A stretch of 64,000 bases of DNA from Alphaproteobacteria bacterium. Lineage in GTDB: Bacteria > Myxococcota_A > UBA796 > GCA-2862545. The notes under the pieces were generated by a model, which was given only the letters and a program-made list of their open reading frames with translations, ran no database searches and had not been told where the DNA came from. Each line of letters begins with the position of its first letter. The stretch's first letter is position 1. Below are positions 7,501-19,622 of this stretch, piece by piece. The position numbers and the translations under genes are program-made. The stretch is from positions 558,001-622,000 of the forward strand of contig JACKET010000002.1 of assembly GCA_020632875.1 (NCBI GenBank). The letters run 5' to 3'.

Positions 7501-8820
7501 CTCGGCATGCGTGAGCCACGCCTGGACGAGCGCCGGCGTGCCGCGGTGGGCAGGATCCTCGGCGAACGCGAGGAACGCCTCTTCGGCGGTGCGCCAGTCG
7601 TCGCGGCCGAGCGCGGCGTCGATGCTGCGGTCGAGGCCGGCGAGGTGCTGCGCGGCGAGGTCGTTGCGCATACGCTCCGCGCGCCACTCCATCGCGACCC
7701 ACCCGGCGGTGGCGGCGAGCGTCAGCCCCAGCAGCCCGGCCGCCGCGGCGAGGGGACCGCGGTGCCTGCGGGCGAACCGCTCCGCCAGGTAGGCCGGCCG
7801 GCGGGCGCGCCACGGCAGCGGCTCGAACCGCAGCGTGCGCTCGAGGTCGTCCGCGAATGCCGCCGCGTCTGGATGGCGGCTCGCGGGGTCGGGCGCGAGG
7901 GCGCGCTCGAGGACCGCCGACACGTCGGCATCCAGCGCCGGCTCGATCTCGTGGGCGGGGCGGGGGAGCTGGCGCTTCGCCTCGACGAGCGCTTCGATCG
8001 TCATCCCCTCGGCGGGCAGGACGCCCGTGAGCAGCTCGTAGCCCAGGGTGCCGAGGGCATGCAGGTCGGACCGCGCGTCGACGGGCTCGCCGGCGGCCTG
8101 CTCCGGCGACATGTACACGGGCGTTCCGGCGACCTCGCCGACGCCACGCCGTGCGGTCGCCACGCCGAAGTCGAGCAGCTTCGGCACCCCGTCGGCGGTC
8201 ACGAGGATGTTCGCGGGCTTCAGGTCGCGGTGGACGAGCCCGGTCTGGTGGGCCGCGTGCACGGCGCGGGCGATGCGGGCGAGCACGGCCGTGCGCTCGG
8301 CGAGCGAGGCCCGCGTGCGCCGCGACCAGTCGAGCAGGGCGCTGCCCTCGACGCGCTCCATCGCGAGGAACGCGATCCCCCCGTCCTCGCCGGCCTGGTA
8401 GACCTGCGGGATGCACGGGTGCAGCAGCTGACCGAGCGCCTGGGCCTCGAACCGGAACAGCTCGAGCGCCAGCTCCGTGCGCATCCACGGGTGGAGGACC
8501 TTGAGCGCCACGCGCCGGCGGGGATGGTCCTGCTCGGCGTCGTACACGAGCCCCATCGCGCCCTGCCCGAGCCGCCCGACGATGCGGTAGGGCCCGATGC
8601 GATCCGGGTCGGGCTGGTGGGCGATCTCGGAGGCCAGGAAGCTCGCGCCCTGCGCCTGCGACGCGAACACCTCGCTCGCCACGAGGTCGGCCTCGACGAG
8701 CTTCAGCACGCTCCGTCGCAGGTCGTCGTCGACCGCGCTCAGCACGCGCCGGCGGTCGGTGGTGTCGAGGTCGCACACCTCCTCGAACAGGGCCGCCAGC
8801 CGCTGGTGGTACGAGCTCAC
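4510..8820 (-). CDS. Membrane Ser/Thr protein kinase with C-terminal FG-GAP/VCBS repeats
   Basis: The 1436-residue protein has an N-terminal Hanks-type kinase domain (about 78-335) with a Gly loop GRLGQGAMGLVY (82-93), Lys107, HRDLKPAN (197-204), DFG (217-219) and SPEQ (238-241), so it should be active. A membrane helix follows at about 356-378. The outer part carries Asp-rich FG-GAP-type loops (DIDADGLPEIV, VDLDGDGQDELV, GDFDGDGRVDLV, DVDGDGDDELL) that suggest an integrin-like beta-propeller, then a helical stretch rich in Ala and Glu. The start is the GTG at 8820, overlapping the stop of the upstream sigma factor as GTGA, so the two are translationally coupled. A kinase that senses an outside ligand and acts on its partner sigma factor is the obvious inference. 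The longer upstream frame is antisense noise. Confidence 0.9.
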   Translation of the reverse strand: MSSYHQRLAALFEEVCDLDTTDRRRVLSAVDDDLRRSVLKLVEADLVASEVFASQAQGASFLASEIAHQPDPDRIGPYRIVGRLGQGAMGLVYDAEQDHPRRRVALKVLHPWMRTELALELFRFEAQALGQLLHPCIPQVYQAGEDGGIAFLAMERVEGSALLDWSRRTRASLAERTAVLARIARAVHAAHQTGLVHRDLKPANILVTADGVPKLLDFGVATARRGVGEVAGTPVYMSPEQAAGEPVDARSDLHALGTLGYELLTGVLPAEGMTIEALVEAKRQLPRPAHEIEPALDADVSAVLERALAPDPASRHPDAAAFADDLERTLRFEPLPWRARRPAYLAERFARRHRGPLAAAAGLLGLTLAATAGWVAMEWRAERMRNDLAAQHLAGLDRSIDAALGRDDWRTAEEAFLAFAEDPAHRGTPALVQAWLTHAERRAGSGRSGELEALTEAYLLSGNDEDLARVQVALARQFVRTSNWGALWHLRESLGPDVRASIVPELRQTAIALRRFDSPLAWAGPDDALVRELGKATDLGIDAKLGGLVDIDADGLPEIVSFVGDDIQQHELDGTPLVRFVRPERAGITTHRQFVERDGVLWMATGNGTLDGRLFRSRPSEHDFGIEPVMSLPRGRVSHLKKTRVGGQSRLVLGTTYPERGLFTLDTEAGTIHVPSPDTNAMKSDIMAVEAVDLDGDGQDELVVAAGAWAAHDLRVLRWTEGERFDVVARQRTGTLHDIALLPTPAGPPVIAVGKGDLERNLRVFPPEAPYGPPAGVYFFAFDGESLVPEGFLEPPLYDHPTSGPEKRLSNPLVGDFDGDGRVDLVWTLEMYDWRPYEHMWIILDVLGERRSHIVSGMNGLGATDVDGDGDDELLVADRGKHLWFVGAGSDALPPFSPDGELGPGLADVPPSDDETVRRGWERARELVSLGLVHEAAAALGVLSNLTDDTSAALACHLEAARLYEHGDDQPAAEAHWSAALDLVDSPTTREGLVRTRLMNLDFRGAQRAQGESGTARYAWLDRNASFEPVELLSRTEARHWTLERSAAIVQHAGGIRLEVFNDHGVLATRRVKVTGDVVALDLEVDIEQLELGSGVALELMDDDRSRLMVGFWGQGGGGTTKVYQHCGGDHLEDIGAPVLTEPGHLRVRAGHVGPERSLRCIDDLDAIGRSRTYPQEPIQPGEYTLVLRAHGVDDYNPPTRARVDVLAVRAVGLEPVETVQTPASEARLALFEGRVPDADAAEPVYRALALGDERALDDALAALVRDGEDQRLKWLLRSHGREVCDALERLLGPRFAATYHTAWAEAAINGEHEPETREALLRPSLASLPADDPDGARLRTWRAAVHLDRGERTKARVLAQSVLDAGSAVPTAVRIDALVLLARVATERAEAVALLREAEGLLEARDLLLDRIARYPSLAFYRQDDGLSASTSTNP

Positions 8821-9332
8821 GCCGTGTGCTTCAGCCGATTCAGGAGCCACGCGCGCGACATCCGCCACGACGCCTGCACCGTGCGGGTGGAGACGCCGAG
8901 GTGGGCGGCGGTCTCGTCGGCTGTGAGCCCGCCGAACCAGCGCAGCTCGACGATGCGCACACCGCGCGGGTCGATGGCCTCGAGCTCGTCGAGCGCCCGC
9001 GCGAGATCGACCACGTCGAGGTCGGGCACCGAGTCGGCGAGGCCGGAGAGGGTGGTGCGCACGGGGTCGTTGCCGCGTTTGTCGCGCCCCCGCGCCCGGG
9101 CCCGGTCGACGAGGATCTGCCGCATCGCCTTCGCCGCCACGGCCGCGAAGTGCTCGCGCCCCTCGAAGCCGCCCTGCCGCTCGAGGCGGATCCAGGCCTC
9201 GTGTACGAGCGCCGTGGGCTGGAGCGTCGCGGAGCCCGAGCCGCTGACGTAGCGCGCGGCCAGCGACCTGAGCTGGTCGTACACGAGCGGCACGAGCGCC
9301 TCGGCACCCTGCGCTGTGAGCCGGGGATCCAT
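8817..9332 (-). CDS. ECF-family RNA polymerase sigma factor
   Basis: The 171-residue protein resembles the ECF group TIGR02999 (Sig-70_X6), usually found beside Ser/Thr kinases. Region 2 is seen in LVPLVYDQLRSLAARY and ALVHEAWIRLE, a linker in GREHFAAVAAKAMRQILVDRARA, and region 4 in IDPRGVRIVELRWFGGLTAD followed by the helix-turn-helix ETAAHLGVSTRTVQASWR. The start at 9332 gives MDPRLTAQGAEALVPLV; a longer frame continuing to 10274 is antisense to the next gene. Its stop overlaps the GTG of the kinase gene. There is no anti-sigma factor gene next to it, which fits control by the kinase through phosphorylation. Confidence 0.9.
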   Translation of the reverse strand: MDPRLTAQGAEALVPLVYDQLRSLAARYVSGSGSATLQPTALVHEAWIRLERQGGFEGREHFAAVAAKAMRQILVDRARARGRDKRGNDPVRTTLSGLADSVPDLDVVDLARALDELEAIDPRGVRIVELRWFGGLTADETAAHLGVSTRTVQASWRMSRAWLLNRLKHTA

Positions 9333-9428
9333 GACTGCAGGATACCGCGGACTTTTTGTGCGGGGTTTCCACGCGGACGTCGTGGATCGGATCGAGCGGC
9401 GCCGGAGCGCTGCGTCGAGAGGGGCGAG

Positions 9429-10187
9429 ATGTGGTGGATCGCGGGCGCGTTGGCGGCCGATTGCGTGCGTCACACGACCACGGCCGAGCTCGTCGAGGAT
9501 CTCGCGAGCGCCGAGACGGGCCTCGAGTCGGGTGACGCGGTGCGATTCCGCGACGGGGTCGCGCGGCTCGAGCAGACCGTGAAGTGCGTGTACGAGCCCG
9601 TCTCGCCCGACGACATGGCTCGCTACCGCGTGGTCGTGGGCGTGGAGCGGTTCGGGGGCTCCGACCTGGATGCCGCGGCGTCGTCGTTCCTCGCCGGGCG
9701 CGCCGTGAGCTCCGACGTGCGCATCCCGCTCTACCCCGACGACCACGAGATCTACGGGGTCTTCCGGCGCTACGACCCCGTGCGCAGCGAGCGCGTGCGC
9801 CTGCCGGCCCCGCGGCGCGGCTCGCTGCTGCTCGACGGCCTGCAGACCCGCGACCGCTACACCGCGGCGCCGGTGTTCGCGCAGCTCGTCGTCGACGGGC
9901 AGGTCGTGAGCGCCGACGAGCTCGCGCCGGGCCAGCTGCCGTCGTACCCCGTCCGCCACCCCGTCCGGAACGGGATGATCGCGACCACGGGGGGCCTCGC
10001 CGTCGCCTCCACGTCGTTCCTGCTGGCATCGGGCGCCACGAAGAAGTCGTTCTACAACGGCGACCACGACTACGCCGCGCTCACGAGCCTGCGCGCGCGC
10101 AACAACCTCTTCGCGGGCACCGGGCTCGCGCTGGCCAGCGCCACGGTCGTGTCGGGCGCCATCACCTTCCTGGTGCGGGACCGCTGA
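9429..10187 (+). CDS. Exported protein of unknown function, first gene of the DCDD-repeat operon
   Basis: The 252-residue product begins MWWIAGALAADC, a nine-residue hydrophobic leader that could be cut before Ala-Asp-Cys. The central part is acidic and soluble. Near the C-terminus are two hydrophobic stretches (MIATTGGLAVASTSFLLASG and LFAGTGLALASATVVSGAIT) separated by about 30 residues, which look like two membrane helices of the kind seen in PEGA-associated myxobacterial proteins. I do not recognise the family. Its stop overlaps the ATG of the kinase gene (TGATG), so it is very likely co-translated with it and with the three repeat proteins downstream. Divergent from the ECF sigma gene (96 bases between). 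Confidence 0.7.
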   Translation: MWWIAGALAADCVRHTTTAELVEDLASAETGLESGDAVRFRDGVARLEQTVKCVYEPVSPDDMARYRVVVGVERFGGSDLDAAASSFLAGRAVSSDVRIPLYPDDHEIYGVFRRYDPVRSERVRLPAPRRGSLLLDGLQTRDRYTAAPVFAQLVVDGQVVSADELAPGQLPSYPVRHPVRNGMIATTGGLAVASTSFLLASGATKKSFYNGDHDYAALTSLRARNNLFAGTGLALASATVVSGAITFLVRDR

Positions 10188-11926
10188 TGGAGAGCGGCGA
10201 AGACCTGCTGACCGTCGGGTCGAGCGTCGAGAAGTACGTGGTCGAGGGCGTCCTCGGCCAGGGCGGCATGGCACGCGTGTACCGCGTGCGCCACCGAACG
10301 CTCGACACCGTGCACGCGCTGAAGATCCTCACGTCGGGCTCCGCCGCCATCAAGAAGCGCGCGCTCCAGGAGGGGCGGGTGCAGGCGGGCCTGCGCCACA
10401 CGAACATCGTGTCGGTCACCGACGTGCTCGACCTGCCCTCGGGGCCGGGCCTCATCCTCGAGTTCGTGAACGGATCCGACCTCGAGGTGCTCGTCGAGCG
10501 TCGGAAGAAGCTGACCATCCCGCAGATCGACCAGCTGATGGCGGGCATCCTGCGCGGCGTGGCGTTCGCGCACCACCATGGGCTCGTCCACCGCGACCTG
10601 AAGCCGGCGAACATCCTGCTCGCGGTGCAGGGCAACCAGCTCGTGCCGAAGGTCGCGGACTTCGGGCTCGTGAAGGACACCGTCGGCGGCCTCGGCAGCA
10701 CGCGCACCGGCGTCGCGATGGGCACGCCCCGCTACATGTCGCCCGAGCAGATCCGCGACGCGAAGCACGTCGACCAGCGCACCGACATCTTCGCGCTCGG
10801 CGCCATCCTGTACTTCCTGGTCACCGGGCGTCCCGCCCACGCGCCCTTCACCGACGACGTGTTCGAGGTGTTCAGCGCGGTCGTCGAGGGCAAGCGCACG
10901 CCGGCATCCGAGCTGCGTCCCGACGCCCCTGCACGGATGCTCGACGCGATCGAGGGCGCGCTCCAGTCCGACCGCGACGAGCGATTCGGGACCGTCGAGG
11001 AGATGGAGCTCGTCCTGTTCGGCCGCTCCGGCGAGTCGGCCTGGGACATGGACGAGCTCACCGGCGCCGTCGAAGCGAACACGGGCGAGGTGCCGCCCGA
11101 GACCCCCGACCTCTCCACCCTGGGCTCCGCGACCTTCGAAGCCCTGCCCCCTCCCGTCCAGAGCTCGCCCACCTACATCCCCACGCCGGGCCCCGCCCCC
11201 GAGAAGACCCTCGCCCCGCCCGATCTCCCGACACCGGCGCCGCGCACGCCCTCCAGTCCGGTTCTCCCCGTGCTCATCGGATTCGCCGGGTTGACGGCGC
11301 TCGGCGTCGGTGTCCTGATCGCGCTGGCTTTCGGTTCCCTCGTCATTCCGGGGGAGCCCGCGGCAGGGGTCTCGGCCCCCCCCGGTGGGGCCCCTGTCGC
11401 ACCAGCGCCGGTCGCGGCACCCGCTCCCGAGCCGGTGCCCGAGCCGGTCTCCGCGCCCGTCCCGGAGGCGCAACCCGTCGCCGAGCCCGTCCCGGAGCCC
11501 GCACCCGTCGCTGCGCCCGTCCCGGAGCCCGCGCCCGTCTCCGAGCCGGCACGGCCGGTCGCCGCGCCCGCTCCCATACAGCGTCCCCGTCCGGTCGATC
11601 CGGCTCCGCAGCCGGTCCCCGACCCGGAGCCGGTGGTCGCTCCCGAGCCCGTCGCCGCGCCCGATCCCGCTCCCGAGCCGGTCGCCGCCGCGCCCACCAA
11701 GGCGCATTTCGTCGCCACCGGCGCGCGCGCCCGTCTCCGCGGGGCCGGTCGCGAGCTCGAGCCGGGTGACGTGGCCCCCGGCACCTACAAGGTGTGGGCG
11801 TTCTTCGACGGCGCCGACGGCAAGACCGTCACGGTCGAGGGCGCCACGGTGAGCGTCGGGGCCGGCCAGACCGTCCACGTCACCTGCAAGCCCTTCCTCA
11901 AGCTCTGCGAAACCGAGGTGCGCTGA
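10187..11926 (+). CDS. Ser/Thr protein kinase with a Pro/Glu-rich periplasmic stalk and a small C-terminal beta domain
   Basis: The 579-residue protein carries a complete Hanks kinase domain at about 15-275: GVLGQGGMARVY, Lys46, HRDLKPAN (135-142), DFG (158-160) and SPEQ (185-188). A membrane helix lies at about 358-386. Beyond it come some 120 residues of low-complexity Pro-Glu-Ala-Val repeats (PVPEPAPV type) that would form an extended stalk across the periplasm, then a compact C-terminal domain of about 65 residues (ARARLRGAGRELEPGDVAPG, TVTVEGATVSVGAGQTVHV, with a Cys pair), PEGA-like in layout. It overlaps the upstream gene and the downstream repeat-protein gene by TGATG junctions. A wall- or envelope-sensing kinase controlling the three surface proteins is an inference from this arrangement. 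Confidence 0.9.
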   Translation: MESGEDLLTVGSSVEKYVVEGVLGQGGMARVYRVRHRTLDTVHALKILTSGSAAIKKRALQEGRVQAGLRHTNIVSVTDVLDLPSGPGLILEFVNGSDLEVLVERRKKLTIPQIDQLMAGILRGVAFAHHHGLVHRDLKPANILLAVQGNQLVPKVADFGLVKDTVGGLGSTRTGVAMGTPRYMSPEQIRDAKHVDQRTDIFALGAILYFLVTGRPAHAPFTDDVFEVFSAVVEGKRTPASELRPDAPARMLDAIEGALQSDRDERFGTVEEMELVLFGRSGESAWDMDELTGAVEANTGEVPPETPDLSTLGSATFEALPPPVQSSPTYIPTPGPAPEKTLAPPDLPTPAPRTPSSPVLPVLIGFAGLTALGVGVLIALAFGSLVIPGEPAAGVSAPPGGAPVAPAPVAAPAPEPVPEPVSAPVPEAQPVAEPVPEPAPVAAPVPEPAPVSEPARPVAAPAPIQRPRPVDPAPQPVPDPEPVVAPEPVAAPDPAPEPVAAAPTKAHFVATGARARLRGAGRELEPGDVAPGTYKVWAFFDGADGKTVTVEGATVSVGAGQTVHVTCKPFLKLCETEVR

Positions 11927-14900
11927 TGCTCCTGCTCGCCGCGCTCGGCGGCTGTCTGTTCATCACGGATGCCGACTACCTCGAGGCCGTCGACCTCGAC
12001 GGCGACGGCCATGTCGGTCCTGCGTTCGGCGGAGGCGACTGCAACGAGGGCGACCCGAACATCCACCCGGGCGCGCCCGACATCCCGTACGACGGCATCG
12101 ACTCCGACTGCGACGGGGCGAACGACTTCGACGCCGACGGAGACGGCCTGACCGCGCCGGAGTTCGGCGGGACGGACTGCGACGACACCGACATCACCCT
12201 CGGCGACCAGGTGTTCCCCTGGTACGCCGACTGCGACGGAGACGGCGCGTTCTCCGACACCCTCGTGCTCTCGTGCGTGGTGCCCACCGACCTCGTGTGC
12301 GACGGCCAGGCGGCCGCGGCGTGGTCGCCCGTGCGGCCCGAGCGCTTCGACTGCGACGACACGTCCGACCTCGTGGCGCCCGGCAACGTCGACACGTTCT
12401 ACGACGGGCTCGACGCGGACTGCGACGGGTCGAACGACTTCGACCGCGATGGCGACGGCTACGTCGCGGCGAACGTGCCCGGCGCCGTTCCGAGCCCCGA
12501 CGCGCCGCACATCGGCGACTGCGACGACGAGAACCCGTTCATCAATCCGGGCGTCGCCGAGGTCTGGTACGACGGGACGGATCAGAACTGCGACGGCCGC
12601 AACGACTTCGACCGCGACGGCGATTCGTACGTGCGGACGGGGGACGCGAGCCAGGCCTCGGGCACCGCGCCGCGGGTCGGGGACTGCGACGACGACGACT
12701 TCCTCCGCAACCCGGGCGCCGCGGAGACCTTCTACGACGGCGTCGACGACGACTGCGACGGCGCGAACGACTACGACGCCGACGGCGATGGCGTGGTGCC
12801 GCTCGCGTGGGCCGCCCAGGCCGGGTCCCTCGCGGTGGGGGACTGCGACGACACCGACCCCGAGCGCTCGCCGCTGCGGCCCGAGGTCTGGTACGACGGG
12901 CGGGACGGCGACTGCGACGGGTCGAACGACTTCGACGCGGACGGCGACGGCTTCGTCGTGGCGTCGCTGCCCGGCTACACGCCGCAGGAGCTCGCCGCGC
13001 TCGCCGGGGGCACGGCGCCCGCCTCGGGCGACTGCGACGACCGCGAGCCCTCGGCCCACCCGGGCGCCACTGACGCGCCCTACGACGGGATCGACGCCGA
13101 CTGCGACGGCGGGAACGACTGGGACGCCGATGGAGACGGATTCGAGGCGGCCCACCCCGGCCTGCCGCCGGCCCTGGCGGACTGCGACGACACGACGCCC
13201 TCGGTGCACCCGGGGGCCACGGACGCCTGGTACGACGGGGTCGACGCGAACTGCGACGGCCGGAACGACTACGACCGCGACCGGGATGGCACGGTGGAGT
13301 CGATCTACTCCGCGCTGGCGGGCCTCCCCGGCGGGGACTGCGACGACGGCGACGCGGCGCGGTCACCGCTGAACGACGAGGTCTGGTACGACGGCATCGA
13401 CGGGGACTGCGCGGGCGACCACGACTTCGACCGCGACGGGGACGGGTTCGTCGCCAAGGCGTTCAATGCGTTCGCCGCGGGCCTGGCGCCCGGCGACTGC
13501 GACGACCAGGCGCCCACGGTGTTCCCGGGCGCGACGGACTTCTGGTACGACGGCGTCGACTCCGACTGCGACGGGGCGAACGACTACGACCAGGACGGCG
13601 ACGGCGCGGTGTGGTCGCTGTACCCGGGCACGGCGGGCGGAACGGCGCCGACGGAGGGGGACTGCGACGACCTGATCGTCGCGATCGGCCCGCTGGCGCC
13701 GGAGATCTGGAACGACGGCATCGACTCCGACTGCGACGGGGCGAACGACTACGACCAGGATGGCGACGGCTACGTGGGGCTCGGCTTCGAGACGCAGGTG
13801 ACGCCCGACGCGCCCGGCACCGGCGACTGCAACGACCTCGACGCCTCCGTGAGCCCCGGTGCACCGGAGATCCTGTACGACCTCGTCGATCAGGACTGCG
13901 ACGGGGCGCACCTGTTCGACGTCGACGGCGACGGGTTCGTCGCGGCGGCGTTCCCTGACTTCGCCGGCGGTACGGCGCCCGGCACGGGCGACTGCGACGA
14001 CCTCGACCCCGCGGTGTTCCCCGGCGCGGTGGAGACCTGGTACGACGGCGTCGACTCCGACTGCGACGGGCTGAACGACTTCGACCGCGACGGGGATGCT
14101 GCCGTGGCGGCCGGGTACGACGCCGAGGCCGCGGGGAGCGCGCCGCTCGTGGGCGACTGCGACGACGACGACCCGTCGCGCGGGCCCGGTGCGGTGGAGA
14201 TCTGGTACGACGGCATCGATCAGGACTGCGACGGCGGCGACGGCGACCAGGACGGCGACGGCGTGTCGTACCCGGAGGACTGCGACGACCTCGACCCGGC
14301 GCGGTGGATCGGCGACGCGGTGCTCGCGCTGCCCGCCGACGTGCAGGGCACGCTCGACGCGGCCTGCGACTACGCCTGGATCACGCTCGGGCCTGGCACG
14401 TGGCCCATCTCGGCGCCGCTCACGGTCGACGCGTTCGGCGTGACGCTCGCGGGCAGCGGCACGTCGACGGTGCTCCAGGGCCAGGGCAACCGGGTGCTCG
14501 ACCTGACGAACGACCTCTCGCTGCTCGAGCTGATCGTCGCCGACGGTGCGGCCGACGACGGCGGGTGCGTGCGGACCTCCGCCGGGCTCGACGCGCTGTA
14601 CGTCACGTTCCGCGACTGCACCGCCACCGGGCGCGGCGGGGCGGTGTTCGTGGAGGCCGGCGGCTCGTTCGCCGCGGAGTCCACGACGTTCCGCGACAAT
14701 GCGGCCGCGGATGGCGCGGACGTCGCGGCCGACGGAGGCATCGTGGCGTTCGACGCCACCGTGTTCCAGAACGGCCAGTCGGCCCGTGGCGGCGCGCTCT
14801 ATCTGGTCGACACCCGCGTCGAGCCCAGCACCGACGTGCGGTTCGACGGCTCGTCCGCGACGGCCGACGGGGGCGGGCTGTACGCGGTCGACGGGCGGAT

Positions 14901-15755
14901 CGAGGCGCTCCAGTGGGTGTTCCAGGGCACCTCGGCCGGGGGCACGGGCGGTGCTGTGTTCCTCGACGGCACCTCGGGGGCGTTCACCGATCTCGACGTG
15001 AACGCCGCAACCGCCTCGCCGACGTGGCCCTCGTCGAGCATCGAGCCGCAGCCGGCCATCGTCGCCCTCCGCCGGCCCGGCGCCGACGGGGGGACCTTCA
15101 CCCTCGAGCGCGTCGACCTGCGCGACGTCGCCGCGAGCGCCGGCATCGATCTGCTCGGTGCGGTGGGCGCGCTGCGCCTGCACGACGTCGATGTCCGCAT
15201 GGCGCCGACCTCCCAGGGCCGGGCCATCGCGATGCGCGCGTTCGACGAGGGCGACGCGGCGTTCCTCGACGTGCGGAACGTGCTGGCGGTCGGCTGGTCG
15301 GGGCTGTGGATCCACTTCTTCCCGCCTTCGCTCGTCGCCGACGTGCAGAACGTGACGGTCGTGGCGAACGCTTCGTTCGGCAGCCCGGCGTTCGACTACC
15401 AGGCCGTCGAGTCGGTGCTCGACATGACGAACATCGTGGTCGCCAACACGTCGGGCAGCGGCGCTGCCGGCATCAACGAGATCACGTTCGAAGGCCAGCA
15501 GTACCGGCTCCGCTACACCCACGTGCTGAACGGCGGCACCTTCCAGTCGAGCCAGTCGTTCCCCGAGCCCGACCCGTGGTGCTTCGGCTGCAGCCGCGTG
15601 AACGGCATGGCGTTCGACGGTGACTACCGCCTGCTGTCGCCCGTGAATTCGCTGCCGGGCGACCCCGACGTGTGCCTGCCGTTCTCCGGCGCGCCCTGCC
15701 AGGCCGGCATCGAGCTCACGCCCGGGTACTGGGGCGGTCCCGAGGCGCCGTACTG

Positions 15756-15756
<1 letters not shown>
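11926..15756 (+). CDS. Large surface protein with about 13 DCDD (MopE-like) repeats and a C-terminal beta-helix, paralogue 1
   Basis: The 1276-residue protein consists of about 13 repeats of roughly 55-60 residues with the core DCDD...(P)GA.E.WYDGIDSDCDGAND.D.DGDG, the pattern annotated as putative metal-binding or Cu-binding MopE motif. From about residue 800 on, repeats give way to a right-handed beta-helix-like region (ADDGGCVRTSAGLDALYVTF, GRGGAVFVEAGGSF, RGGALYLVDTR), as in pectate lyase-like adhesins. It ends with PGYWGGPEAPY, shared with its two paralogues. The leader MLLLAALGGCLF has a lipobox-like LGGC but is only nine residues before the Cys and lacks basic residues. The ATG overlaps the kinase stop (TGATG). 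Likely calcium-stabilised cell-surface adhesin; metal specificity is unknown. Confidence 0.85.

Positions 15757-19618
<3,862 letters not shown>

Positions 19619-19622
<4 letters not shown>

Noticed and set aside
3593..8776. A 1727-codon minus-strand open frame across the kinase region, and the 1839-codon frame 4510-10029 as a whole
   Set aside because: The first is Arg/Ala/Pro-rich shadow translation of the kinase. The second is the kinase frame extended into the sigma factor and the opposite-strand gene; motif content begins only at the GTG at 8820.
4882..9252. Plus-strand frame of 1456 codons opposite the kinase
   Set aside because: Antisense of a real gene with low-complexity composition and no domain; a product of high GC.
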